From contig NZ_CBDAQN010000003.1 in the NCBI RefSeq assembly GCF_965199065.1, forward strand, positions 1,488,001 to 1,552,000: DNA of 64,000 nt, written 5' to 3'. Below the pieces are notes generated by a model, which saw only the letters and a program-made list of their open reading frames with translations, made no database searches and was not told the origin of the DNA. Positions within the stretch are counted from its first letter, which is position 1, and every line of letters starts with the position of its first letter. Made by a program: the position numbers and the translations under genes. Below, piece by piece: positions 25,477 through 34,347 of the stretch. The DNA is from Acidisoma sp965199065. Its GTDB lineage: Bacteria; Pseudomonadota; Alphaproteobacteria; Acetobacterales; Acetobacteraceae.

Positions 25477-26135
25477 AGGATCCCGAAGCGGTCGAACACC
25501 TCGCGAAGGCTCTTGCCCTGCCGCAGCTCGGCAAGAGTGTCGCGTTCCCCCGCCAGCTTTTCCGCAGCCAGGCGGAGCACCTCGTCCTCGGCCGCCTTGG
25601 GCACAACCACAAGCCCGTCGGCGTCGCCGAAGATGAGGTCGCCCGAGACCACAGCCACGCCGGCGCACTCGACCGGAACGTCGATCGCCATCACCCGCGC
25701 CCGGCCGCGGGTGTCGAGCGGCGCGATGCCGCCATGAAAGACCGGGAACCCCATGGCGCGGATGGCCCTCACGTCACGCACGCAGCCGTCCATCACCGCG
25801 CCCGCCGCACCGCGCATCTGCGCCGCCGTCGATAGCAGTTCGCCCCAAGGCGCCACGCGAGACGGGTTGCCGCAAGCGAAGACAGGCACCTCGTCGGGCA
25901 GCAGGCTGTCGATCAGGTCCATCTCCAGCTCGTAAGGATTGACCCCCGGCTCGACATGAAAGACCTCCATGAAGGCCGCCGTGCGGGCACGCCCGACCAG
26001 CAAACGGGCATCGTCGAGCGGCCTCATCCGCGACGGCATTGCCTGACGGCGCAGACCGACCGCATCCAGGCAATCCGACAGCAGCGCGGTGAACATCGTC
26101 CCGCGGATCGTCTCAATCGTTCTGGGGATGGTCAT
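25473..26135 (-). CDS. RraA-family protein (HMG/CHA aldolase type)
   Basis: The 220 residues match the RraA fold with the metal/substrate block GAVMDGCVRDVRAIRAMGFPVF near 112-133 and DLIFGDADGLVVVP near 169-182. The family contains both the RNase E inhibitor RraA and class II pyruvate aldolases (4-hydroxy-4-methyl-2-oxoglutarate aldolase). The G-x(20)-R-D arrangement with Asp and the longer C-terminus favour the aldolase/oxaloacetate decarboxylase side, but the substrate cannot be told from context. Confidence 0.82.
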   Translation of the reverse strand: MTIPRTIETIRGTMFTALLSDCLDAVGLRRQAMPSRMRPLDDARLLVGRARTAAFMEVFHVEPGVNPYELEMDLIDSLLPDEVPVFACGNPSRVAPWGELLSTAAQMRGAAGAVMDGCVRDVRAIRAMGFPVFHGGIAPLDTRGRARVMAIDVPVECAGVAVVSGDLIFGDADGLVVVPKAAEDEVLRLAAEKLAGERDTLAELRQGKSLREVFDRFGIL

Positions 26136-26185
26136 GCGTCATCGTTGAAGGCGGCGGTCCGGCTGTCAACGGTGTTTGTAAACCC

Positions 26186-27469
26186 TCATCCGCTTGCAGC
26201 GTGCAGACGATCCACCGCCGCGCAGCCCGACATGAAACTCTGGTTGCTCCAGAGATAGGCCCACTCGCCGAAGCGCCCGGCCACGCCGATGCCCTGCGCC
26301 TCAACCCAAGCGCGAACACGATCGCGCCTTTCCTCCATGCCGAGGTCGAACACCACATTGCCGAATGGCAGCTGCTTATGATGCGTGAAAATGACGTCAG
26401 AGCGCGCGGCAAGTCCCATACGCTCCATGGCTGCGAGACAATTTTCGGTCATCTCCGCCACACTCGCCTGGAGAGGGCGGCGGCAGGAAGAATAGATCTC
26501 CCACTGCAGGGAACAGCATCCAGGAGGCGCGTTGTCCGGCGACTTCCAGCTTGGAGAGTATACACGGGCAGCCAGAACGTCCTGATCGTAGATATAGAAC
26601 CACAGACTTGGCGAAACCTCCGGTCGCCGCAGTGCAATGGAGATGAGGTCGACGCGGGTGGCGAACAGGCTGGCAGCGTCGGCGCGGATCTCCTCCGGCA
26701 CGTCCCGCATCATTGCGACGAGGCTGGGCAGCGGCATCGTGCTCACGAGAAGCCGGAACGGCAGTTCCTCGCCGTCGGCGAGCCTCACCCGGCGCCCAAG
26801 CTGATCCACCGAGACGACGTGCGCGCCGCACCGGATCTCCGCCGCCTCGATCAGCGGTTCGATGAAGGCGCGGTAGCCGCCCTTCTTCGGGTAACGCATC
26901 ACGCTGACATAGTAGGTGTTGGGTGCGCGCTCGGCCATCGCGCCCAGCAGCACCTCATTGAGCGCAGCCTGGCGCATCCGCGGCCCGATCCAGCCCGTGC
27001 CCATCTCCTCAGCCGGAATGGTCCAGTACTTCCGAGTATAGATGAGAGGCCAGCGGGCAGCGATCGGCGTTCCGTATTGCTGAACCAGCCAGTCCCGATA
27101 GTTGCGGATCTCGCCCTGCTCCTGCCGGGCCAGGCCCTCGATGAGCGCCACCTTCTCCTCGACCGGAAGCGGGAACAGGTTGTTCTGCACCGGGTGGCGC
27201 AGCCAATAGCCATCGTCCCAGCAGAGCGACGCTGCCTCGTGCTCGAGATAAGGTGTGCGATCGAATATCTCCCGCACCTCGGGTTCGTTCGCGAACGACA
27301 GATGCACGGCGTTGTCGAAACGGAACCCCTCGACGCTGAAGCTGTCCAACAAGCCGCCGGGACGCGAGCCGGCCTCCAGCACCAGAGAGGTGATACCGTG
27401 CCGACGCGCGGCATGGGCGGCACCGAGCCCAGCGATGCCGCCCCCCAATATCAACACGTCGCTCATCAT
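26186..27469 (-). CDS. FAD-dependent amine-oxidase/UDP-galactopyranose-mutase-like protein
   Basis: The 427 residues start with the dinucleotide-binding motif LILGGGIAGLGAAHAARR and the following Glu of the second strand (LEAGSRPGGLLDSF), as in protoporphyrinogen-oxidase and UDP-galactopyranose-mutase-like flavoproteins. A C-terminal GRFGEWAYLWSNQSF block corresponds to the FAD-closing GR-G segment. No signal peptide. As the last gene of the sugar-nucleotide cluster, a role in rearranging or oxidising a sugar is plausible but not shown. Its ATG overlaps the stop of the preceding epimerase gene (ATGA). Confidence 0.75.
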   Translation of the reverse strand: MMSDVLILGGGIAGLGAAHAARRHGITSLVLEAGSRPGGLLDSFSVEGFRFDNAVHLSFANEPEVREIFDRTPYLEHEAASLCWDDGYWLRHPVQNNLFPLPVEEKVALIEGLARQEQGEIRNYRDWLVQQYGTPIAARWPLIYTRKYWTIPAEEMGTGWIGPRMRQAALNEVLLGAMAERAPNTYYVSVMRYPKKGGYRAFIEPLIEAAEIRCGAHVVSVDQLGRRVRLADGEELPFRLLVSTMPLPSLVAMMRDVPEEIRADAASLFATRVDLISIALRRPEVSPSLWFYIYDQDVLAARVYSPSWKSPDNAPPGCCSLQWEIYSSCRRPLQASVAEMTENCLAAMERMGLAARSDVIFTHHKQLPFGNVVFDLGMEERRDRVRAWVEAQGIGVAGRFGEWAYLWSNQSFMSGCAAVDRLHAASG

Positions 27470-28404
27470 CGCGAACCGATGCCGTAGAAAGCGGCCATCT
27501 CATCCCAGGCGACCCGCTCATCCCACTCGGGAAAGCACAGCGCCGCGGGTTCCATATTCACGCGTACCATCGGCTCGGAGAAACTCGTCTGCACGGCGAG
27601 GTTGACGCCGCAAGCCAGATTGCTGCGCTCCCGCATCGCGGCGGCAACGCGCAGAGTGAAACTTCCCTGGCTCTCGATATAGCCGCTCGGGTTGCGGCGC
27701 AGGAGGGCGCCCCGCCGCTGCCCGACAGCGGTGACGAAATCGACATAGCTCATGGCGAGCAGATCGACGTGCATGTTGTCTCTGACATAGGCGGGCGTCC
27801 GCACCTCGGCGACCTGCCCGGCCTTCCAGCACCCCGCGAGGTAGGCGCAGAAGCGAGCCTCCTCGAGCGGTCCGAAGGGATTGGGCAGGGTGAACTTGCC
27901 GTAGGAGAGCCCGGAGGCTTCGCACCAAAAAGCGACGGCGGCGGCGGTGACGCCTTTGGCAAGACTGTAGGCGTTAAAGGCAAGCCGCGGCTCCGTGCCC
28001 GCCGCCTCTCCCTGCTCGGAGAATGTTCCCGTGAGCACGACACCCATCGAACCACGCTCCGACAGACGCGCCAGCACCTCGGGCATCCGATGGGTGTTCG
28101 CAGAGAATGCGGCGCCCACGTCGTAGTCACTCGCGCGGTAATCCCCGACCTGTGCCGCATGGTGGCAGAGAACTGCGAAATCCTCGTGGCGCACCAGATC
28201 GAGAAACCGGTCGCTGCCGAAGGAACAGTCCTCGACAATCGTGGCCTGCTCTTCCAGCAGGCGAACGCGGAGCGAACGCATGCCGGTGTCGTAGTCGCGA
28301 CGCCGACGCAGCAGCGGCGCCACCACCTCGTGCCCCGCCTTGCGGAGCGCGCGGGCGAACCAGTAGCCGGTGAACGAGCTGGCGCCCGTCAACAGAATCC
28401 TCAT
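27466..28404 (-). CDS. NAD-dependent epimerase/dehydratase (sugar-nucleotide SDR)
   Basis: Extended SDR of 312 residues: cofactor motif LLTGASSFTGYW at residues 4-15 (TGxxxFxG variant), catalytic Tyr/Lys in YSLAK near 148-152 and the PNPFGP block after it. Family members epimerise, dehydrate or reduce nucleotide-linked sugars. The start at 28404 overlaps the RmlC-like gene's stop (ATGA). Fourth gene of the glycan operon; reductase of a 4-keto sugar is a reasonable guess. Confidence 0.82.
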   Translation of the reverse strand: MRILLTGASSFTGYWFARALRKAGHEVVAPLLRRRRDYDTGMRSLRVRLLEEQATIVEDCSFGSDRFLDLVRHEDFAVLCHHAAQVGDYRASDYDVGAAFSANTHRMPEVLARLSERGSMGVVLTGTFSEQGEAAGTEPRLAFNAYSLAKGVTAAAVAFWCEASGLSYGKFTLPNPFGPLEEARFCAYLAGCWKAGQVAEVRTPAYVRDNMHVDLLAMSYVDFVTAVGQRRGALLRRNPSGYIESQGSFTLRVAAAMRERSNLACGVNLAVQTSFSEPMVRVNMEPAALCFPEWDERVAWDEMAAFYGIGSR

Positions 28405-28967
28405 GACTGGCCTACGAACTGTTCGGCGCCGTGGAAGGCGGGGTCGAAGTCCGGCCAAGCTCGATCCTTGGGCGACAGCTCCGTCGCCGGCAGCGGCCAG
28501 AAGATGGAGAGCGCCGGATCATCGAAGCGTAGACCGCGCTCGGCCTGCGGCGCATAGGCATGGCTGACCAGATAGAGCGCCTCGGTATCGTCTTCGAGGG
28601 TCATGAAGCCGTGAGCGAAGCCACGCGGCACATACATCATCACGCGGTTTTCGGCGGTCAGCTCGGCGCCGAAGGAGCGCAGGTACGTCGGGCTGTCCGG
28701 TCTTAGGTCGAGGATGACATCGTACAGGCTGCCACGGATGCAGCGGACCACCTTGACCTCCGCCGCCGGCGGCAACTGGTAGTGCATGCCGCGAACCGTC
28801 CCCCGCACCTGCGTCAGAGAGTTGTTGATCTGGACAAACCGTGTCTCGACGCCCTGCGCTGCGAATTCCTCGGTGCAGAACACGCGGCCGAAGAAGCCGC
28901 GATCATCGCCTCGCCTCTCGAGCCCTATCGTGAAGGCGCCTGACAGAGGCGTTGGTTCGAAGATCAC
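28401..28967 (-). CDS. RmlC-like dTDP-4-dehydrorhamnose 3,5-epimerase family protein
   Basis: Cupin-fold sugar epimerase of 188 residues. Visible family blocks: DDRGFFGRVF near 21-30, INNSLTQVRGTVRGMHYQ with the catalytic His near 62, EVKVVRCIRGSLYDVILDLR with the conserved Lys and Asp, and YVPRGFAHGFMTL. The nucleotide here is probably CDP because the cluster begins with a cytidylyltransferase, so it may be a 3- or 5-epimerase of a CDP-4-keto sugar rather than a rhamnose enzyme. Overlaps both neighbours by four bases. Confidence 0.85.
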   Translation of the reverse strand: MIFEPTPLSGAFTIGLERRGDDRGFFGRVFCTEEFAAQGVETRFVQINNSLTQVRGTVRGMHYQLPPAAEVKVVRCIRGSLYDVILDLRPDSPTYLRSFGAELTAENRVMMYVPRGFAHGFMTLEDDTEALYLVSHAYAPQAERGLRFDDPALSIFWPLPATELSPKDRAWPDFDPAFHGAEQFVGQS

Positions 28968-30031
28968 GCGGCGGCTCCGAAACGCGTCCAGCGGAGGTCG
29001 GACGTCAACCTTCCCTCGGTCATGAGGTCCTCGACCATTCGAAGCCGCATCAGACGTGATGAACGGAATGTGGGATCCGCAAATCCTATCGTGGTGAGGC
29101 CTTCCTTCAGCCGGCGCACGCTATCGGCGAGGTCGACGCATGGCGTGTGCTCCGGCGCCAGAGACTGGAACAGGGAAAAGTCCACCCGGTAGGAACGTCG
29201 GTCAGGCGCCGCATCCCGGTTGATGCCGACACTCGTTCCCGGGAGTTGCTCAGCAACCACCGCGGCGAGTTCGCGGACGCGGTAGTTCCAGGCGTTCGAT
29301 CCAACATTGACCACCAGGAAGGCGCCGCCATCCGCCTCCGGCCGCATGATGCCCCAGCTGATCGCGCGCGCCATGTCGCGGACATCGATCAGCGGGCGCC
29401 ACGGACTCCCGTCGCTCAGCACCTCGATCCGGCCTGTCGCCATGGCGGAGGCGACGAAGTCGTTCAGCACCAAGTCGAGACGCAACCGCGGAGACATTCC
29501 GCACGCCGTCGCGAAGCGCAGGCACGAGACCGTCATCCCGTCGAGGCGCTCCTGCCGCAGCCCGTCCTCGGTGGCGATTTTCGACCGCGCGTAGGCGGTC
29601 TGGGGATTGACCGCGTCGGCTTCCTTGCGCGCGCCATCGCCTTCAGAGACCCCGTAAACGCTGCAACTCGATGCAAAAACGAAGTGCCTGACGCCGGCGG
29701 CGTGGGCGAGCGCCGCGAGGCGCAGGCTTGCGCGATGGTTGATCGCATCCGTCACCGCTTCGAACTTGAGACCGATCGGATCGTTCGACACAGCCGCGAG
29801 ATGAACCACGGCGTCGACGCCCTCGAGCAGGCTCGCGGGGAAGTCGCGGACATCGCCGAAGTGCTGCGACGATAAGGCTGTCTCGGGCAACGGCGCGCGG
29901 CTGGTCAGGCTCGCGGCGAACAAGCCGCAGTCATAGCCGATGATCTCCGCATCCGGATTAGCCGCTCGCAGACCGGCAACCGCCGCGGAGCCGACATACC
30001 CCATGTTGCCGGTCACAAGGATCTTTTTCAT
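28964..30031 (-). CDS. NAD-dependent epimerase/dehydratase (sugar-nucleotide SDR)
   Basis: The 355 residues begin KKILVTGNMGYVGSA (cofactor loop), with an NAD-binding Asp in YDCGLF, the VVHLAAVSNDP block, SSCSVYG and catalytic YARSK near 155-159. Closest in style to UDP-glucose 4-epimerase-like enzymes acting in O-antigen clusters. I take the ATG at 30031, immediately before the conserved first strand; an ATG at 30058 adds nine residues. Overlaps the RmlC-like gene by four bases. Confidence 0.83.
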   Translation of the reverse strand: MKKILVTGNMGYVGSAAVAGLRAANPDAEIIGYDCGLFAASLTSRAPLPETALSSQHFGDVRDFPASLLEGVDAVVHLAAVSNDPIGLKFEAVTDAINHRASLRLAALAHAAGVRHFVFASSCSVYGVSEGDGARKEADAVNPQTAYARSKIATEDGLRQERLDGMTVSCLRFATACGMSPRLRLDLVLNDFVASAMATGRIEVLSDGSPWRPLIDVRDMARAISWGIMRPEADGGAFLVVNVGSNAWNYRVRELAAVVAEQLPGTSVGINRDAAPDRRSYRVDFSLFQSLAPEHTPCVDLADSVRRLKEGLTTIGFADPTFRSSRLMRLRMVEDLMTEGRLTSDLRWTRFGAAA

Positions 30032-30122
30032 GGTTCTTTTCAAGCTTGGCCGTGACATCTGTTTTGGTGGCGGCTTCGGTCCATTCGAACCGTCATCCGG
30101 CGCGCTTCATGAACCGGCAAAG

Positions 30123-30893
30123 TTACCAGATCATCCAAGACGCCTTCCCGGTCTGCCAGAGGCCTTCCAGCATTGTCTTGTCACGCAATGAGTCCATCGG
30201 CAGCCAGAAACCCTCGTGCCGGTAGAGGGACAGCTGCCCTTCGCGGCTCAGTCGCTCGAGCGGCTCGCGTTCGAACGTCGTTTCGTCACCGTCTATATAG
30301 TCTCCGATATCGCGCGGCAGGACGAAGAAGCCGGCGTTGATCCACCCACCCTCGCCATAGGGCTTTTCCAGAAAGTCGGTCACGCTGTTGCCGTTGATGC
30401 TCAGCTGACCGAACCGCCCCGGAGGCTGCGCGCCCGTGACTGTCGCGGCGCGCCCCTCCCTCCGGTGATGCTGCAACAGCTGGTTGATGTCGACATTGGC
30501 GACGCCGTCTCCGTAGGTCATGAGAAACTCGCGATCGTCGCCCAGATAGGGGAGGATGCGCTTGATGCGGCCACCGGTCAGCGTGTTCTCACCCGTGTCG
30601 ATGATCTTCACCGTCCAGGGCTCCGGCTTCACGCATTCGAGCTCGATATGACCCGACCGGAGATTGACCGTGATGTTGGAGGTCCGTAACGCGTAGTTCG
30701 CGAAATACTCCTTGATCATATGACCCTTGTAGCCGGCACAGATGATGAACTCGTTCAGCCCGTAGGCTGCGTAGATCTTCATGATGTGCCAGATGATTGG
30801 CATGCCGCCGATCTCGACCAGCGGTTTTGGACGGTTGCCGGTTTCCTCGGCGAGACGGGTTCCCAAACCACCCGCAAGCAACACCACCTTCAT
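30123..30893 (-). CDS. rfbF: glucose-1-phosphate cytidylyltransferase
   Basis: Makes CDP-glucose from glucose-1-phosphate and CTP, first step to CDP-linked deoxysugars of LPS. The 256 residues match RfbF throughout: LAGGLGTRLAEETGNRPKPLVEIGG, a HIMKIYAAYG segment, FLMTYGDGVANVDI with the metal Asp near 128-131, FLEKPYGEGGWINAGFFV and WLPMDSLRDK. First gene of the glycan operon (promoter expected in 30894-31046). CDP-glucose 4,6-dehydratase (RfbG), which normally follows, is not in the window. Confidence 0.95.
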   Translation of the reverse strand: MKVVLLAGGLGTRLAEETGNRPKPLVEIGGMPIIWHIMKIYAAYGLNEFIICAGYKGHMIKEYFANYALRTSNITVNLRSGHIELECVKPEPWTVKIIDTGENTLTGGRIKRILPYLGDDREFLMTYGDGVANVDINQLLQHHRREGRAATVTGAQPPGRFGQLSINGNSVTDFLEKPYGEGGWINAGFFVLPRDIGDYIDGDETTFEREPLERLSREGQLSLYRHEGFWLPMDSLRDKTMLEGLWQTGKASWMIW

Positions 30894-31046
30894 GGGTGCC
30901 CCCGCCCGTGGATCGTTTTCGCTCTGTCATTCATGGCCGGCAATCCGCGCTCCTGTCACGTCGTCGCCTCAGATGAACGTTACGGGATCATCAGTTAACG
31001 GCGGGTTGTGAAGCTGCGGCGCGAACCGGAAGCCAACCGTCTTTAT

Positions 31047-31448
31047 TTACGTCCGGTAGTTGGCTCGCCGGCGCAGCCGCGGCTTCGGCACGGGCTTCGT
31101 CGCGTCGAGGAGCGCGTGCATCGCCGCGATCGTTTCCGGCGGCAGACGGTGGATCGACTGCGCCAGCCGGTTGGCGAGCGCCGTCTGTTCCGGCTCCAGG
31201 CCGGCCGTGTTCACCGTCACACGCGGGTGCGAGAGCTTCGCGAGGCGCGCCAGCTCCTCGGCATCGTCCCAGATGAGGCCGAAAAACTCGCAGACCTGAT
31301 GGACGAGCCCGGCGCTCGGCCGCCCTCGCCTGCCGTGCTCCAGGGCCGAAAGATAAGCGGCCGAAACCTGGATCTGCGCCGCCAGCTGCGCCAGCGTCAC
31401 CTGCCGCGCGGCGCGGAGCGCCCGCAGCCGCGCACCGAAGGGCGTCAC
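31047..31448 (-). CDS. XRE-family helix-turn-helix regulator
   Basis: The 133 residues have an N-terminal XRE domain (FGARLRALRAARQVTLAQLAAQIQVSAAYLSALEHG, here split by eye at residues 4-40) followed by a helical region that ends in a basic tail (KPRLRRRANYRT). The GTG start shares bases with the Smr gene's stop (GTGA), so it is translated after it. Target genes unknown. Extension of the frame to 31739 runs antisense-like through the Smr gene and is rejected. Confidence 0.82.
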   Translation of the reverse strand: MTPFGARLRALRAARQVTLAQLAAQIQVSAAYLSALEHGRRGRPSAGLVHQVCEFFGLIWDDAEELARLAKLSHPRVTVNTAGLEPEQTALANRLAQSIHRLPPETIAAMHALLDATKPVPKPRLRRRANYRT

Positions 31449-32065
31449 CGGATGCGGCGCAACAGCAGCACGACGGCGCCGACGTTGGCCCGGTGCGGAT
31501 GCGTCGCCGCCAGGATGCACCCGCGCATCTGCGGCAGGTTGAGCCAGAGCGGCAGTTCCCGCCGCAAAGCGCCGCCTTCCCCTGCGCCGCGCCCGGTCAC
31601 GATCTCCACGCAGCGAATGCCGTCGGCGCGGGCCGCCGCGATGAAGTGCTCGAACGCGATGAAAGCAGCCTGTACGGTCCGGCCATGCAGATCGAGCACA
31701 CGCTGAGGCCGCATCCGTCCTCGGCGCAACCTCTCCCATGAGGCGCTATCGAGGCCGGCAGCCGCGCCGCCCACGGTCAACTCCACGAATTGCGGCCGGG
31801 CCCCGGGCTTGCGCGGCAGGGACGGCAATGGTTGTGGTTCGATCACAGGGTCCGGCGACGCCACCCGCGCCGATACGGGCGCTGAAACAGGCGCCGGAGC
31901 GGGGGCTGGGTTGGCCTCAGGCTCGGACGAGCGCAGCGGCTTCGCCCCCATCGCATGGGTGAAGCTTAGCCACTCCGCGCGCTCGTTGTCCGACAGGCGG
32001 CGAGGAGCGGGGCGACGCTGAGGTCCGGACCGATGGGGAGGTTTAGGGCGATGAGGGGGCGTCAC
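31445..32065 (-). CDS. Smr-domain (MutS2 C-terminal type) protein
   Basis: The 206 residues consist of a Pro/Ala-rich, probably disordered N-terminal half with a short conserved helix (LSDNERAEWLSFTHAM) and a C-terminal Smr domain (about 120-206) with LDLHGRTVQAA and VTGRGAGEGG, the nuclease/DNA-binding signature. SmrA/SmrB-type proteins cut mRNA at collided ribosomes or nick DNA; which role applies is open. The GTG start at 32065 lies 23 bases inside yggS, so the gene is coupled to it and, downstream, to the XRE gene. Confidence 0.85.
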   Translation of the reverse strand: MTPPHRPKPPHRSGPQRRPAPRRLSDNERAEWLSFTHAMGAKPLRSSEPEANPAPAPAPVSAPVSARVASPDPVIEPQPLPSLPRKPGARPQFVELTVGGAAAGLDSASWERLRRGRMRPQRVLDLHGRTVQAAFIAFEHFIAAARADGIRCVEIVTGRGAGEGGALRRELPLWLNLPQMRGCILAATHPHRANVGAVVLLLRRIR

Positions 32066-32774
32066 CGCTGGGTCCTGCCGGGCGGTGGCCGAAGATCGCG
32101 GTGCCGATCCGCACATGAGTGGCTCCGCAGGCAATGGCGGCGGAGAAGTCTCCGGACATGCCCATGGAGAGCTGACCAAGGCCATGGCGCGCGGCGCAAG
32201 CCTTCAGCCACAGGAAATGCGGCACAGGGTCGCCCTCGGCGGGCGGTATGCACATCAGTCCGCTGAGTTGCCCGCCGAACCGGCGCTGCATGGTCTCGAT
32301 GAAGGCATCCGCCGTCGCCGTCGGCACCCCGCCCTTTTGAGGTTCGTCGCCTACGTTGACCTGAACCAGAAGCCTGGGCAGCCGCCCCTCCTGCTCGGCG
32401 GCCAGGGCCAGGGCATCGGCCAGGCGTGGGCGGTCCAGCGTCTCGATGACATCAGCGATGCGTACCGCATCCCGGGCTTTATTGGTCTGGAGCGCGCCGA
32501 TGATGTGCAGGGCGAATGGGGGCGCAGAGGCTCGCAGAGGGCCGAACTTCCCTGCGGCTTCCTGAACTCGGTTTTCACCGAAGATCGTCTGGCCCTCGCC
32601 CATGGCGGCGGCGACTGCCTCAACCGGATGGAACTTCGAAACCGCAACCAGCGCGACCGTGGCCGGATCACGGCCCGCATCGGCCGCCGCCGCCGAGATA
32701 CTGGCGCGGACGGCCCGTAGAGCCGCCGCGACATCGTGCGCGCTACCGGATGTCTGGCTGCTGGATGGCATCAT
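32043..32774 (-). CDS. yggS: PLP homeostasis protein, YggS/PROSC family
   Basis: Single-domain alanine-racemase-like barrel that buffers pyridoxal phosphate. The 243 residues show the PLP lysine in VALVAVSKFHPVEAV near residue 47, GENRVQEA near 71, IGALQTNKA near 93 and the C-terminal SMGMSGDFSAAI phosphate-binding block. First gene of a yggS-Smr-XRE operon, divergent from the porin gene across a 337-base region. Confidence 0.94.
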   Translation of the reverse strand: MMPSSSQTSGSAHDVAAALRAVRASISAAAADAGRDPATVALVAVSKFHPVEAVAAAMGEGQTIFGENRVQEAAGKFGPLRASAPPFALHIIGALQTNKARDAVRIADVIETLDRPRLADALALAAEQEGRLPRLLVQVNVGDEPQKGGVPTATADAFIETMQRRFGGQLSGLMCIPPAEGDPVPHFLWLKACAARHGLGQLSMGMSGDFSAAIACGATHVRIGTAIFGHRPAGPSGDAPSSP

Positions 32775-33111
32775 AAGGGGCAGAGTCCACTCATCGTGCC
32801 CTTCGGGTCAAGGCTTCACCACAATCGATGATTGCACGTTGTCTCCGAAGCTTAACACTAAGCGACACGCCTGTTGTGGTACCGAACCCACATGCGGCTG
32901 TGACAATTTTGCACGACTTTCCAAGAAAGTGTGGCGAGCTGGCAGCAGTTAACTGAACGCTAATAGATATACGTTAAAACTCCGTCCTATCTGATTATCA
33001 CGACCTTGTTTGGTGATTTTGTTTGCCGCACAGTCTCAGGGCGGCTTTTTCTGCGTGTCCGTCTCGCAGCCGATCTCGCGGATGCGGTTACAACCGAAGG
33101 GTATCTTCTCG
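32775..33111. promoter_or_regulatory. divergent promoter region of yggS and porin 1
   Basis: 337 bases without a gene, noticeably richer in A+T than its surroundings between 32820 and 33030. It should hold the strong porin promoter. A candidate lies around 32948-32976, where TTAAC and GTTAA flank an AT-rich stretch containing GATATA. ACCACAA (32818-32824) and TTGTGGT (32874-32880) form a distant inverted repeat. The porin leader (about 33000-33111) is pyrimidine-rich with no clear structure. None of these is proven. Confidence 0.4.
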
Positions 33112-34347
33112 ATGCGACAACTTCTTCTGGCCGGCGCCGCCACGCTGACGGCCGCTCTTGGTCTCGCAGGGGCCGCTCAGGCTCAGGTTTCATCCCCTGA
33201 CTTTACGAAGACGATCTCTCCAGGTGCGATCGTTGTCCGCCTCGACGGTCGCATCTCCTGGTTCGCCGGCGTCAGCGGCTTCACCGGGCAGAGCTACAAC
33301 GGCACGAAGGACGCGGGCTTCAGCATGGGCGGATATCTCCGCCTTTACCCGGGCTTCGACGGCGTCGCCTCGAACGGCCTGCAGTATGGTGCGCAGGCTG
33401 AAATCCGCGAGAACACGGAGACGAGCTCCAACTCCGGCGCCGGCACCGAGACGCTCTATGTTCTGCGTGAGTTCGGCTATCTCGGCCTGCCGAAGGTAGG
33501 CCTCGTTCGCTTCGGCCAGCAGGAAGGCGCGCTCTACCTGTTCGATACCGGTCGCTTCGAAAGCGGCACCGAAGCGTTCAACGACGGCGGCTGGAACGGT
33601 GACACCCAGAACTTCTTCGTCAATTCCAGCGCCCGCCCGGTCTACCCCTTCACCTGGTCGAACAACGAGCGCACGACCGATAAAATCGCCTACATCACGC
33701 CGACGTTCAGCGGCTTCAGCGCGGGCGTGAGCTTCGAGCCGAACCAGGACGCCGCCAACGACAGCGACCCGGCCGTGGCCGAGCCAGGCGCCGCCGACCT
33801 TCGCCGCAACACCCTCGAGATCGGGGCGCGCTACAAGACGAAGATCGACGGCTTCGGTATCAACCTGTCCGGCGGTTACCAGACCGCCGCACCGGTCTCG
33901 AACACCAGCGGCCCGAACAAGTATCAGGACGTGAGCGTCGGCAGCGCCGCTGCAACCGTGACCTTTGGCGGCCTGACCGTCGGCGGGAACGCCAAGTTCG
34001 GCAACATGAACGGGGTCTATGAGCCGGCTCCCGATGGCGCGAAGAGCGCGGTCGGCTTCCTGGCCGGCGGCGTCTACACCATCGGCCATCTGAGCGTCGG
34101 CGGCAGCTACTTCCTCTATGACGACCAGGGCAACTACTCGAAGCCCGCGACCGAAGGCCAGGAACAGAATATCGGTGTCGCCGCCGGCGCCACCTACATC
34201 CTCGTGCCCGGCGCCAAGCTCTTTGTCTCCTACCTCTACGGCACACGCCATCAAGGCGGCTTCGACTACCTCACTTCAGCCGCAGGCAGTGCCTACAACA
34301 ACACTCAGGCGCAGGTCATCGCGCTGGGCGCCTGGCTCTACTGGTAA
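33112..34347 (+). CDS. outer-membrane porin (paralogue 1)
   Basis: The 411 residues have a Sec signal peptide (MRQLLLAGAATLTAALGLAG, cleavage after AQA) and a mature chain of alternating strands with many Gly, Tyr and aromatic-ended beta strands, ending in Trp (AWLYW), the usual assembly signal (a terminal aromatic). Conserved porin-like blocks: GYLRLYPGFDGVASNGLQYGAQAEIREN and LPKVGLVRFGQQEG in parts. It matches the Gram-negative porin family common in Acetobacteraceae. GAAGGG lies nine bases before the ATG. A strong terminator follows at 34401. The second porin downstream is a clear paralogue. Confidence 0.9.
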   Translation: MRQLLLAGAATLTAALGLAGAAQAQVSSPDFTKTISPGAIVVRLDGRISWFAGVSGFTGQSYNGTKDAGFSMGGYLRLYPGFDGVASNGLQYGAQAEIRENTETSSNSGAGTETLYVLREFGYLGLPKVGLVRFGQQEGALYLFDTGRFESGTEAFNDGGWNGDTQNFFVNSSARPVYPFTWSNNERTTDKIAYITPTFSGFSAGVSFEPNQDAANDSDPAVAEPGAADLRRNTLEIGARYKTKIDGFGINLSGGYQTAAPVSNTSGPNKYQDVSVGSAAATVTFGGLTVGGNAKFGNMNGVYEPAPDGAKSAVGFLAGGVYTIGHLSVGGSYFLYDDQGNYSKPATEGQEQNIGVAAGATYILVPGAKLFVSYLYGTRHQGGFDYLTSAAGSAYNNTQAQVIALGAWLYW

